Positions 24,933-32,974 of a stretch of 64,000 nucleotides of DNA are shown here, one piece after another. The notes beneath the pieces were generated by a model. It ran no database searches. It had not been told where the DNA came from and saw only the letters and a list, made by a program, of their open reading frames with translations. The translations under genes and the position numbers were made by a program. Source of the stretch: G965276765 sp965276825 (GTDB lineage Bacteria; Actinomycetota; Acidimicrobiia; Acidimicrobiales; Palsa-688); NCBI GenBank assembly GCA_965276825.1, contig OZ255630.1, positions 3,348,001-3,412,000 on the forward strand, written 5' to 3'. The first letter of the stretch is position 1, and each line of letters starts with the position of its first letter.

Positions 24933-27116
24933 GTGACCGCTCTCGCCCGCTGGTGCTTCCGGCACCGCGCCGCCGTCCTCGCCCTGTGGTTGGTGGCGTT
25001 CATCGGTTTCACCGCCGCCAACCAGCTGGCCAAGGCCAACTACTCGACCAAGTTCCAGCTGCCCAACACCGAGTCGGCCCGGGCGCTGAGCGTGCTGCAG
25101 TCGGAGTTCCCCGCCGCCTCGGGTGAGGCCGACCACATCGTGGTCCGGAGCCTGCACGGAACCTTGGCTGCCCCGGCGACCCGGGCGAGGATCACCGCCA
25201 TGCTCGGCCGCGTCGCTGCGCTGCCCGGCGTGCGGGCCGTCACCAGCCCCTACCAGGTACTCGGTCAGGTCAACCGGGACGGAACCGTCGGCTTCGCCAC
25301 CGTCGTGCTCACCGGACAATCCCAGGACGTGAAGAAGTCCGACGTGGTGAAGATCATCTCCACCGCCAGGTCGGCGGCCGACGCCGGCATCGACGTGGCC
25401 CTCGGAGGGACCGCCATCCAGAACGCCCAGCCGGTCTCGACGGGCAACAGCACCGTCTACGGCGTCGTCCTCGCCCTCGTGGTGCTCGGCTTCGCCTTCG
25501 GCGCGCTCTTCTCGGCCATCCTCCCGCTCCTGACCGCGCTCGTCGCCATCGGCATCGGGTACGCCATCACCGGTCTGCTCACCCACCTGCTCTCCGTGCC
25601 GAGCTTCGCCTCCGAGCTCGGGATCCTCATCGGCCTCGGGGTGGGAGTCGACTACGCGCTGTTCATCCTCACCCGGCACCGCACCGGGCTGCGGGGCGGG
25701 CGCAGCGTCGAGGAATCGGCGGTCAACGCGGCCAACACCGCCGGCCGGGCGGTCTTCTTCGCGGGGATCACCGTGTGCATCGCCCTGCTCGGCCAGTTCG
25801 CCCTCGGCGTGTCGTTTCTCTACGGGGTGGCCATCGGCGCCTCGATCACCGTGGCCTTCACCATGCTGGCCGCCCTGACCCTGCTCCCCGCCCTCCTCGG
25901 CTTCGTCGGCGACAAGGCGCTCAGTCGCAGGGAGCGCAGGCACCTCGCCGGGGAGGGGCCGATCTCGGAGGAGGTGGCCGGCTTCTGGTACCGGTGGAGC
26001 CTGAGCATCGAGCGCGGCCCGCTGCTGCGCGCCGCGATCGGCCTGGTGATCGTGGTGATGGTGGCGCTGCCGATCTTCACGCTGCGCCTCGGCCTGACCG
26101 ACGCCGGCAGCGATCCCACGACCAGCACCACCCGGCAGGCCTACGACCTCCTGGCCAAGGGCTTCGGGCCCGGCTTCAACGGCCCCCTCCAGTTGGTCGG
26201 CCAGCTGCACAGCCCGGCGGACCTGCCAGCGTTCGAGCACATCGTGGCCACCGTCGAGCACGAGCCGGGGATCGTGAGCGGGGGGCGGGTGCTCGCCGTG
26301 GCCAGCCGGTCGGGGCGCGTGGCGGTGTCCAACGTCTACCCGACGACAGGACCGCAGGCCGCCCAGACCACCTCCACCCTCCACGAGCTGCGCAACCGGG
26401 TGCTCCCCGCGCTGGAGAAGGGCACCGGCGTCACCGTCCTCGTCGCCGGGTCCACGGCGATCCAGGCCGACTTCGCCCACGTCCTGTCCTCCAAGCTGCC
26501 GCTCTTCGTCGCCGTGGTCGTGGTCCTGGCCTTCCTCCTGCTCATGCTGGTGTTCCGGAGCCTCCTGATCCCGGCCATCGCGTCGATCATGAACCTCCTC
26601 TCGGTCGGCGCCGCCCTGGGCCTCATGAACGCCACCTTCGAGTGGGGCTGGGGCCGGTCGGTGCTCGGCATCAGCCGGCTCGGTCCCGTCGAGGTGTTCA
26701 TCCCCGTCATCCTCTTCTCGGTCCTCTTCGGCCTGTCGATGGACTACGAGGTGTTCCTCGTGTCGAGGATGCACGAGGAGTGGGCCCTGACCGGCGACAA
26801 CCAGAAGGCCGTCACGAGGGGCCAGGCCGAGACCGGCCGGGTCATCACCGCGGCGGCGCTGATCATGGTCTTCGTGTTCGCCTCCTTCGTCCTCGGTGGC
26901 AGCATCATCATCAAGCAGTTCGGGGTCGGGCTCGCCGGGGCGATCATCATCGACGCCTTCGTGGTGCGCACCCTCCTCGTGCCCGCCCTCATGCACCTCC
27001 TCGGCCGGGCCAACTGGTGGCTCCCGGCGAGCCTCGACCGCGTCCTGCCCCACGTCGCCGTCGACGCGCCCGACCGGGGCGCAGCCGGGACGCCGAGCAT
27101 CGTCGCCGGTCGCTGA
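24933..27116 (+). CDS. MmpL-type RND transporter
   Basis: 727 residues. Two homologous halves, each with one periplasmic domain and about six helices. The N-terminal helix ends in FTAANQLAKANYSTKFQLP; proton-relay Asp-Tyr pairs appear as GVDYALFILTRHR in the first half and SMDYEVFLVSRMHEEW in the second, the hallmark of MMPL proteins. Such proteins export lipids, siderophores or drugs across the inner membrane. GTG 24933 has AGGAGG upstream. Regulated by the divergent TetR through the overlapping palindrome. Confidence 0.92.
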   Translation: MTALARWCFRHRAAVLALWLVAFIGFTAANQLAKANYSTKFQLPNTESARALSVLQSEFPAASGEADHIVVRSLHGTLAAPATRARITAMLGRVAALPGVRAVTSPYQVLGQVNRDGTVGFATVVLTGQSQDVKKSDVVKIISTARSAADAGIDVALGGTAIQNAQPVSTGNSTVYGVVLALVVLGFAFGALFSAILPLLTALVAIGIGYAITGLLTHLLSVPSFASELGILIGLGVGVDYALFILTRHRTGLRGGRSVEESAVNAANTAGRAVFFAGITVCIALLGQFALGVSFLYGVAIGASITVAFTMLAALTLLPALLGFVGDKALSRRERRHLAGEGPISEEVAGFWYRWSLSIERGPLLRAAIGLVIVVMVALPIFTLRLGLTDAGSDPTTSTTRQAYDLLAKGFGPGFNGPLQLVGQLHSPADLPAFEHIVATVEHEPGIVSGGRVLAVASRSGRVAVSNVYPTTGPQAAQTTSTLHELRNRVLPALEKGTGVTVLVAGSTAIQADFAHVLSSKLPLFVAVVVVLAFLLLMLVFRSLLIPAIASIMNLLSVGAALGLMNATFEWGWGRSVLGISRLGPVEVFIPVILFSVLFGLSMDYEVFLVSRMHEEWALTGDNQKAVTRGQAETGRVITAAALIMVFVFASFVLGGSIIIKQFGVGLAGAIIIDAFVVRTLLVPALMHLLGRANWWLPASLDRVLPHVAVDAPDRGAAGTPSIVAGR

Positions 27117-27238
27117 TCCTTCCATCTCTAAACGAGATAAAAAGTATCTTCGACAACTACTTGACCGATACGGGGCCACCGTGGCACCATGAAGGCACGC
27201 CGGGTGAGGTACCCCCCCCACTGAGCCTGGCGGATTCC

Positions 27239-27271
27239 GAAGGGCCCGGCACCCCCCCCGCCGGGCCCTTC
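27239..27271. terminator. Strong hairpin in the MmpL / aldose-epimerase gap
   Basis: Perfect 12-bp stem (27239-27250 with 27260-27271) around a 9-base loop of A and eight C. It follows an unusually A/T-rich patch at 27123-27175 and an 11-codon open frame (ATG 27189 to TGA 27224). It may terminate MmpL transcription or an independent short RNA. The rest of the 278-bp gap holds imperfect repeats of the type TCCTGCGGCCAT (27285-27350). Confidence 0.65.
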
Positions 27272-27382
27272 GACGCGTCCGGGCTCCTGCGGCCATCTCC
27301 TGCGTCCGGGCTCCGGGTGGCCATCTCCTGCGGCCATCTTCTGCGGCCATGGGCCCGGCGTCCGGGTGCCCGTCCCCGGCCG

Positions 27383-27388
27383 TATCGT
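27383..27388 (+). promoter_or_regulatory. -10 element of a probable leaderless promoter
   Basis: TATCGT ends 6 bases before the ATG of the aldose epimerase. No ribosome-binding sequence lies between, so transcription probably starts at or next to the start codon. No convincing -35. Confidence 0.45.
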
Positions 27389-27394
27389 GCCGGC

Positions 27395-28312
27395 ATGAGC
27401 CTTCCCCCGTCCGGGCGTCAGACCCTGCTCCGGCACGGTGAGCAGCACGCCGTGGTGGTCGAGGTCGGCGGGGGTCTGCGGTCGTATGGTGCCGGGGGCG
27501 TCGACGTCCTCGACGGCTACGGCGAGGACGAGCGTTGCTCGTCGGGCCGGGGCCAGCCGCTGCTGCCGTGGCCCAACCGGCTCGACGCCGGCCGCTACGA
27601 GCTCGACGGGATCGAGCACCAGGCCCCCCTCACCGAGGTCGCCGCCGGCAACGCCATCCACGGCCTGACCCGATGGTCGTCGTGGACGTTGCTCGACGCC
27701 ACGACCTCGTCGGCGACCCTCGGCCACGTCCTGCGACCCCAACCCGGGTGGGCCTGGACCCTGCATCTGGCGACCCACTACGTCCTCGCCGACGACGGCC
27801 TGGAGGTCACCGTCACCGCCCGCAACGAGAGCGACCTTCCGTGCCCCTTCGGCGCCGGCTTCCATCCCTACCTGCGGGCGCCGACCGGCCGGGTCGACGA
27901 TCTCGCCCTGACCGTCCCCGCCGCGACCCGCTACCTCGCCGACGACCGGGGGATCCCGACCGGCACCGAGGCCGTGTCCGACACCCCGTGGGACTTCCGC
28001 TCCCGTCGCCCGATCGGCGGGCAGGTGATCGACGTGGCCTACACCGATCTCGACACCGACGCCGGCGGCTCCAGCCGCGTCATCGTCGCCGATCCAGCCT
28101 CGGGCCGGTCGACGTCGGTCGAGCTCGGAGCGGGCTGGTCGCACGTCATGATCTTCACGGGCGACACCGTCGGCGCCCGAGCCCGCCAGGGTCTGGCCGT
28201 CGAGCCGATGACCGGGCCGGCCAACCTGCTCCGCACCGGCACCGGCCTCATCCGGCTCGACCCCGGCGCGTCGTGGTCGGCCACCTGGGCGCTGCGTCCC
28301 GACTGGCTCTGA
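27395..28312 (+). CDS. Aldose 1-epimerase (mutarotase) family protein
   Basis: 305 residues. The galactose-mutarotase fold is supported by GRGQPLLPWPNRLDAGRYEL, NAIHGLTRW (catalytic His region), PFGAGFHPYLR (second catalytic His) and VEPMTGPANLL (catalytic Glu). These cytoplasmic enzymes interconvert alpha and beta anomers of hexoses. Standing alone with its own leaderless promoter; not next to a sugar operon. Confidence 0.9.
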   Translation: MSLPPSGRQTLLRHGEQHAVVVEVGGGLRSYGAGGVDVLDGYGEDERCSSGRGQPLLPWPNRLDAGRYELDGIEHQAPLTEVAAGNAIHGLTRWSSWTLLDATTSSATLGHVLRPQPGWAWTLHLATHYVLADDGLEVTVTARNESDLPCPFGAGFHPYLRAPTGRVDDLALTVPAATRYLADDRGIPTGTEAVSDTPWDFRSRRPIGGQVIDVAYTDLDTDAGGSSRVIVADPASGRSTSVELGAGWSHVMIFTGDTVGARARQGLAVEPMTGPANLLRTGTGLIRLDPGASWSATWALRPDWL

Positions 28313-28684
28313 CGCGGGTGCGCCAGCTCGGGCGCGCTGAGGCGGCGAGCCGCCCATGGCCCCTGGGGCGACCTGCGGCCACCGCTTTCGCGGTCACCGA
28401 CCCGCGCCCACCGCCGTCGCGCGACCGCAGACAATCAGCGTCGCTCCCGCGAGACCGGCGCCACCGGCCCCCGGGCGCAACCGACGGGTCTCGGGCGTCC
28501 GATCCCCTCGGGACCAGCGTGCGGGGATCCCCCGGCATCCGCGTGTCGCCCACCGTCGGTGTCTACCGTTCCGCTATCGGAGCCAGCGTCGCCGCCGATG
28601 AAGAGGAAAGGCCTTCGACCGGTCCGGGACCGCAGCCGGACCCGGACCGGTCTGGAGCTCCGTCCCTTCGAGGAGTCGACTCCG
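28313..28684. other. Non-coding gap upstream of the small gene at 28685
   Basis: No convincing gene in 372 bp. A stretch at about 28392-28465 looks like a degenerate relative of the 70-nt repeat seen twice further on (GCGGTCACcGACCCGCGC core). A TACCGT hexamer at 28564-28569 could be a -10 with a leader of about 115 nt. Confidence 0.4.
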
Positions 28685-29014
28685 ATGACCGATCCCGTCC
28701 CACCACACCTCCGCTTGGGCGAGCGCCTGGCGTTCCACCCGAGCATCGAGCTCTCGGTCGGCCTCGACCGCAACGGCACGCACTTGGTCGTGGCCGTCCC
28801 CGGTCGCAACGGGCCCTGCTGGATCAGCGCCCCGGTCACCCCGCTCGCCATTGCCTGTGTCCGCGAGGGCCGGACCACACCCTGGGCCGTTCTGCACCAC
28901 AGCACCAGCGGCACGGTGACCGTCACCCGTACCCGGGTCGACGGAGGGATCGCCGACTCGGTGATCCTCTGCGCCAAGCTGCCCGAGGGCGCGGCCATGC
29001 TCGCCGCCGCCTGA
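28685..29014 (+). CDS. Hypothetical protein, 109 aa
   Basis: ATG 28685 has GAGGAG 9 bases upstream and coding bias is clear. The protein is largely beta in character (HLVVAVPGRNGPCWISAPVT; GTVTVTRTRVDGG) with one Cys in each of three strands and no membrane segment or signal peptide. Unrecognised. It could be a small cytoplasmic beta-barrel. Flanked by non-coding repeat-rich DNA on both sides. Confidence 0.6.
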   Translation: MTDPVPPHLRLGERLAFHPSIELSVGLDRNGTHLVVAVPGRNGPCWISAPVTPLAIACVREGRTTPWAVLHHSTSGTVTVTRTRVDGGIADSVILCAKLPEGAAMLAAA

Positions 29015-29173
29015 TCGTTCCCGGACCGGAGTCCCTCCGCTCGGTGACGCCGGATGGCGGTCACGCACTCGCGTCGGGGCCGGTCGCGGTCGCGGTCACG
29101 TGCTCGTGTCCGGGCCGGTCTTCGGTCTCTGGCGGTGAGGTCGGCGGTCACGCGCTCGCGTCCGGGCCGATCC

Positions 29174-29243
29174 GCGGTCACGAACCCGCGCTCGGCGCGG
29201 TGGGGCGACCAGAGATCGCAGAAAATCTGCCAAGTGACCGGAG
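29174..29243. repeat. 70-nt imperfect repeat, copy 1
   Basis: Matches 29597-29666 at 57 of 70 positions by direct comparison. Best-conserved parts are the first 13 bases, GCGGTCACGAACC, and the last 15, GCCAAGTGACCGGAG. Confidence 0.8.
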
Positions 29244-29596
29244 TGCGCGCCGGCCAGGCGCCGCGGTCGGTCCCGACCGGCCGAGACGATCACCCCGTCG
29301 CAGGGCCGTCACCCCGTCGCAGCGCCGTCACCAAGGGGCGGTTCACGGGGCGCCCCCTCAGGGGCGCCGCTTCGGGCGCGCCTCGGGGAGGCGAGAGGAG
29401 CCGGTGGAGCCGGCACAGCAGGTCAGGGCCGGCGGAGCCGGCACGTCGGGCGACGGCAACGCCGTCGCCTGCCGGGGAGCCTTGCGGGTCGGCAGCCCGG
29501 GATCGGTCGGGACGGAGCACCGGACGGCGGTCTCCTGGGCGCCCGGCCGTCTGCCGGTCGCCGTCAGCCGGTCAGGAACCCGTGGGACGTTGGACT

Positions 29597-29666
29597 GCGG
29601 TCACGAACCTGCGCCTGGCGCCGTGGAGCGTCCGCAGACCGCCAGAAACCTGCCAAGTGACCGGAG
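29597..29666. repeat. 70-nt imperfect repeat, copy 2
   Basis: Second copy of the 29174-29243 element, same orientation, 423 bases downstream and with no length difference. The middle third has diverged most. Confidence 0.8.
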
Positions 29667-29747
29667 AAACGTCGCCGAGCGCCGCGACTGCCGAGCGCCG
29701 CGACCCCCGAGGACCCCCGGGCGCCGCGACCGCCGGGCCGAGGCGCG

Positions 29748-29779
29748 CGAGGACCCCGGGCCGGAACCCGGGGTCCTCG
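29748..29779. terminator. Perfect 13-bp hairpin downstream of aceA
   Basis: Arms 29748-29760 and 29767-29779 are exact complements around a 6-base loop. A second perfect 8-bp hairpin with a 4-base loop lies at 29827-29846. Both are downstream of the aceA stop on the minus strand and could end that transcript. Confidence 0.55.
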
Positions 29780-29890
29780 ACGGGACGGGACCCCCGCTTG
29801 GCCGACGAGGTCCGTCCGTCCTGGTGCATCCGTCCGCCGACGGATGGGGCTGGGCCTGGGATCGGGCCGGCGGCGCGATCCCAGGGAGGA

Positions 29891-31186
29891 TCAGCTGTGG
29901 AACTGCTCCTGCTCGGTGGAGCCGGACAACGCGAGGGTCGAGGAGACCCCGTTGGACAGGGTGGTCATGATGTCGTCGAAGTAGCCGGCGCCCACCTCGC
30001 GCTGGTGCCTGGTGGCGGTGTAGCCCTCGCTCTCGAGGGCGAACTCCCGCTCCTGCAGCGCCACGTACGCGCTCATGCCGGTGCGGGCGTAGCCGTGGGC
30101 CAGCTCGAACATCGACTCGTTGAGGGCGTGCCAGCCGGCGAGGGTGACGAACTGGAAGCGGTAGCCCATGGCGCCGAGCTCCTTCTGGAACCGGGCGATG
30201 GTCTCGTCGTCGATGTGGCGCTTCCAGTTGAACGACGGCGAGCAGTTGTAGGCCAGCATCTGGTCGGGGTGCTCGGCCTTGACGGCCTCGGCGAAGCGGC
30301 GCGCCTCGTCGAGGTCGGGGGTGGCGGTCTCGCACCAGATGAGGTCGGAGTGGGGGGCGTAGGAGATGGCCCTGGCGATGGCGATGTCCATGCCGTTGTT
30401 GATCCGGTAGAAGCCCTCGGCGGTGCGCTCACCGGTGACGAAGGGCTGGTCGCGCTCGTCGACGTCGCTGGTGATCAGGGTGGCGCCGAGGGCGTCGGTC
30501 CTGGCGATGACCAGGCTGGGGGCGTCGCACACGTCGGCGGCCAGGCGGGCGGCCTGGAGGGTGCGGATGTGCTGCCCGGTCGGGATGAGCACCTTGCCGC
30601 CCATGTGGCCGCACTTCTTCTCCGAGGAGAGCTGGTCCTCCCAGTGCACGCCCGCCGCGCCGGCCTCGACCATCTGCTTCATCAGCTCGTAGGCGTTGAG
30701 GGCCCCGCCGAAGCCGGCCTCGGCGTCGGCGACGATCGGCGCGAACCACTCGCGCTGGCCGCCGGTGCTGCCACCCTCGGCCCACTCGATCTGGTCGGCC
30801 CTGCGCAGGGCGTTGTTGATGCGCCGCACCACCGTCGGCACGCTGTTGGCCGCGTAGAGGCTCTGGTCCGGGTACACCTGCTCCGACAGGTTGGCGTCGG
30901 CCGCGACCTGCCAGCCCGAGAGGTAGATGGCCCGGAGGCCGGCCTTGACCATCTCCACCGCCTGGCCACCGGTCATGGCGCCGAGGGCGTTGATGTAGTC
31001 CTCGCTGCCGAGGAGCTCCCAGAGGCGCTCGGCGCCTCGCCGGGCGAGGGTGTGCTCGACGTTGACCGAGCCGCGCAGGCGCACGACGTCGGCGGCGGAG
31101 TAGGTCCGCTCGACGCCGGCCCAGCGGGCGTCGCCGGCCCAGCGGGCCTCGAGCTCGGAGGCTGCGGTCTCGAAGGGGGTGGTCAT
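29891..31186 (-). CDS. aceA: Isocitrate lyase
   Basis: 431 residues, the short class of actinobacteria and enterics. The catalytic-loop motif KKCGHMGGKVLIPT holds the active-site Cys; WEDQLSSEKK and RTDALGATLITS are further family blocks. Cleaves isocitrate to succinate and glyoxylate, allowing growth on acetate or fatty acids. ATG 31186 with AAGGAA upstream; the open frame extends further but is not coding. Downstream of aceB with a 131-bp gap, so either cotranscribed or served by its own promoter. Confidence 0.97.
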   Translation of the reverse strand: MTTPFETAASELEARWAGDARWAGVERTYSAADVVRLRGSVNVEHTLARRGAERLWELLGSEDYINALGAMTGGQAVEMVKAGLRAIYLSGWQVAADANLSEQVYPDQSLYAANSVPTVVRRINNALRRADQIEWAEGGSTGGQREWFAPIVADAEAGFGGALNAYELMKQMVEAGAAGVHWEDQLSSEKKCGHMGGKVLIPTGQHIRTLQAARLAADVCDAPSLVIARTDALGATLITSDVDERDQPFVTGERTAEGFYRINNGMDIAIARAISYAPHSDLIWCETATPDLDEARRFAEAVKAEHPDQMLAYNCSPSFNWKRHIDDETIARFQKELGAMGYRFQFVTLAGWHALNESMFELAHGYARTGMSAYVALQEREFALESEGYTATRHQREVGAGYFDDIMTTLSNGVSSTLALSGSTEQEQFHS

Positions 31187-31257
31187 CGGGATGGGATTCC
31201 TTTCGGGGAGGTGCCCCCGGGGGGGCGGTTCGGACGACGCCAAGCGGCGCCGGGCGA

Positions 31258-31330
31258 TCAGGGGAGCAGCGCAGGCAGGAGCTGCTCAGGTGAGTAGCGC
31301 AGGACCGGAGGAGCCGCTCAGGGGAGCAGC
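31258..31330. repeat. About 30-bp imperfect repeat at the aceB stop
   Basis: Three units beginning TCAGGkGAGyAGC at about 31258, 31287 and 31318. The last contains the real aceB stop (TGA on the minus strand, 31320-31318). The outer two share 13 exact bases exactly 60 bp apart. Confidence 0.75.
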
Positions 31331-32886
31331 TCGTAGGCGGGCAGGGTGAGGAAGGGGAGGAACTCGTCGTCGACCGCCACCGACTCGAAGACCCGGCGGG
31401 CGTCGGCCACCACCGCCGCGTCCGTGCCCGCAGCGACCAGCTCGTCGGCGGTGGTCGCGAGGAGGGCGCGCACGCCGTCGGCGGTGACGGTGTCGCCCTC
31501 GGCCAGGGTGACGTGGTGGTGGATCCACTGCCACACCTGGGCCCGGCTGATCTCGGCGGTGGCGGCGTCCTCCATCAGGTCGTCGATGGCCGCCGCGCCC
31601 GTCCCCGACAGCCAGGCGACCAGGTAGCGCAGGCCGACGGAGATGTTGGTCTGCAGGCCGGCACGGGAGACCGCGCCCGGGGGGCAGGAGACGGTGAGCA
31701 GGTCGGCGGCCGTGACCTCGACGTCGGGTCGCTGGCGCTCGAGCTGGTTGGGCCGGTCGCCGAGGACGGCGTCGAACTCGGCCTGCGCCGTGGCCACCAG
31801 GTCGGGATGCGCCACCCAGGTGCCGTCGAAGCCGTCGCCCGCCTCGCGCCGCTTGTCCTCGGTGACCTTGGCGAGGGCCGCCTCGGTGACCTCCGGCTTG
31901 CGCCGGTTGGGGATGAACGCGGCCATCCCGCCGATGGCGTGCGCCCCCCTGCGGTGGCAGGTCTCGACCAGCAACTCGGTGTACGCCCGCATGAACGGCG
32001 AGGTCATGGTCACCGTCGAGCGGTCAGGGAGCACGAACGCCGGATCGGCGTGGAACCGCTTGGCCACCGAGAAGATGTAGTCCCACCGGCCGGCGTTGAG
32101 CGCGCAGATGTGGTCGTGCAGGGCGTGGAGGATCTCGTCCATCTCGAACGCCGCGGTGATCGTCTCGATCAGCACGGTCGCCCGGATGGATCCGTGGTCG
32201 AGGCCGAGCAGCTCCTCGGAGGCGGTGAACACGTCGTCCCAGAGGGCCGCCTCGCGGTGGCTCTCGAGCTTGGGCAGGTAGTAGTAGGGCCCGAAGCCCC
32301 TCGACAGCGCCTCCCTGCCGTTGTGGAACACGTAGAGCCCGAAGTCGAGCAGCGACGCCGAGATGGGATCGCCGTCCACCGTGAGGTGGCGCTCGGGGAG
32401 GTGCCATCCCCGGGGGCGCACGACGAGGGTGGCGGTCTGGTCGGCCAGCCGGTAGCTCTTGTCGGGAGCGGTGATCTCGATGGTGCCGCGCACGGCGTCG
32501 GCCAGGTTGACCTGCCCGGTGACGACGTTGCCCCACGTGGGCGAGTTGGCGTCCTCCAGGTCGGCCATGAAGACCCTGGCCCCCGAGTTGAGGGCGTTGA
32601 TCATCATCTTCCGCTCGACCGGGCCGGTGATCTCGACCCGTCGGTCGGCGAGGGCCTTGGGCGCCTCGGGGACGCTCCAATCGCCGGTGCGCACCTCGGC
32701 CGTCTCGGCGAGGAAGTCGGGACGTTCGCCGGCGTCGAAGCGGGCCTGGCGCTCGGCCCTGCCGGCCAGCAGCTCGAGGCGCCTGGCGTCGAACCTGCGA
32801 TGGAGCTCCACCAGGAAGTCGACCGCGTCCGGGGTCAGGACGGTGGCGGCGTCGGGGTGCGGGGTGAAGGTCACGTCGGCGGCCAT
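31318..32886 (-). CDS. aceB: Malate synthase A
   Basis: 522 residues, normal for isoform A. Recognisable blocks: EITGPVERKMMINALNSGA, FMADLEDANSPTW (metal ligand region), GPYYYLPKLESHREA, TVLIETITAAFEMDEILH, and GLQTNISVGLRYL near the C-terminus. Condenses glyoxylate with acetyl-CoA to malate. ATG 32886 lies 6 bases after a -10 element, so the message is probably leaderless. Divergent from the RamB-like regulator. Confidence 0.97.
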   Translation of the reverse strand: MAADVTFTPHPDAATVLTPDAVDFLVELHRRFDARRLELLAGRAERQARFDAGERPDFLAETAEVRTGDWSVPEAPKALADRRVEITGPVERKMMINALNSGARVFMADLEDANSPTWGNVVTGQVNLADAVRGTIEITAPDKSYRLADQTATLVVRPRGWHLPERHLTVDGDPISASLLDFGLYVFHNGREALSRGFGPYYYLPKLESHREAALWDDVFTASEELLGLDHGSIRATVLIETITAAFEMDEILHALHDHICALNAGRWDYIFSVAKRFHADPAFVLPDRSTVTMTSPFMRAYTELLVETCHRRGAHAIGGMAAFIPNRRKPEVTEAALAKVTEDKRREAGDGFDGTWVAHPDLVATAQAEFDAVLGDRPNQLERQRPDVEVTAADLLTVSCPPGAVSRAGLQTNISVGLRYLVAWLSGTGAAAIDDLMEDAATAEISRAQVWQWIHHHVTLAEGDTVTADGVRALLATTADELVAAGTDAAVVADARRVFESVAVDDEFLPFLTLPAYELLP

Positions 32887-32892
32887 GAGGTG

Positions 32893-32934
32893 AGTATGGG
32901 AAAGGTTCGCCGACTTGTCGACCGGAAGTTCGCG
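32893..32934. promoter_or_regulatory. aceB promoter with two GTTCGC direct repeats (possible RamB sites)
   Basis: On the minus strand TCGACA (32921-32916), a 17-bp spacer and CATACT (32898-32893) form a good promoter 6 bases from the aceB ATG. AGGTTCGC (32903-32910) lies in the spacer and AAGTTCGC (32926-32933) just upstream of the -35. RamB of Corynebacterium binds AAGTTTGC-like sites; these differ at one position. Placement over the promoter fits repression. Confidence 0.5.
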
Positions 32935-32974
32935 CACTCTTGTCTTTTGATCGAAGATATGAAATTCTTTGGGT

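Larger units (their letters stand above)
29015..29890. other. 876-bp non-coding block rich in direct and inverted repeats
   Basis: Open frames exist but none has normal codon bias, a ribosome site or a recognisable product. It contains four GCGGTCACG-led direct repeats (29057, 29092, 29144, 29174), a 70-nt repeat pair, and several hairpins including GCGACGGC-AAC-GCCGTCGC near 29452. It separates the small gene at 28685 from isocitrate lyase. Confidence 0.6.

Noticed and set aside
28435..29181. 248-aa minus-strand frame over the small gene at 28685
   Set aside because: Arg/Thr/Ser-rich shadow, no start signal; the plus-strand frame has the ribosome site and coding bias.
29054..31297. 747-aa plus-strand frame opposite aceA
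   Set aside because: Most of it is the exact antisense of isocitrate lyase; the first part is repeat DNA.
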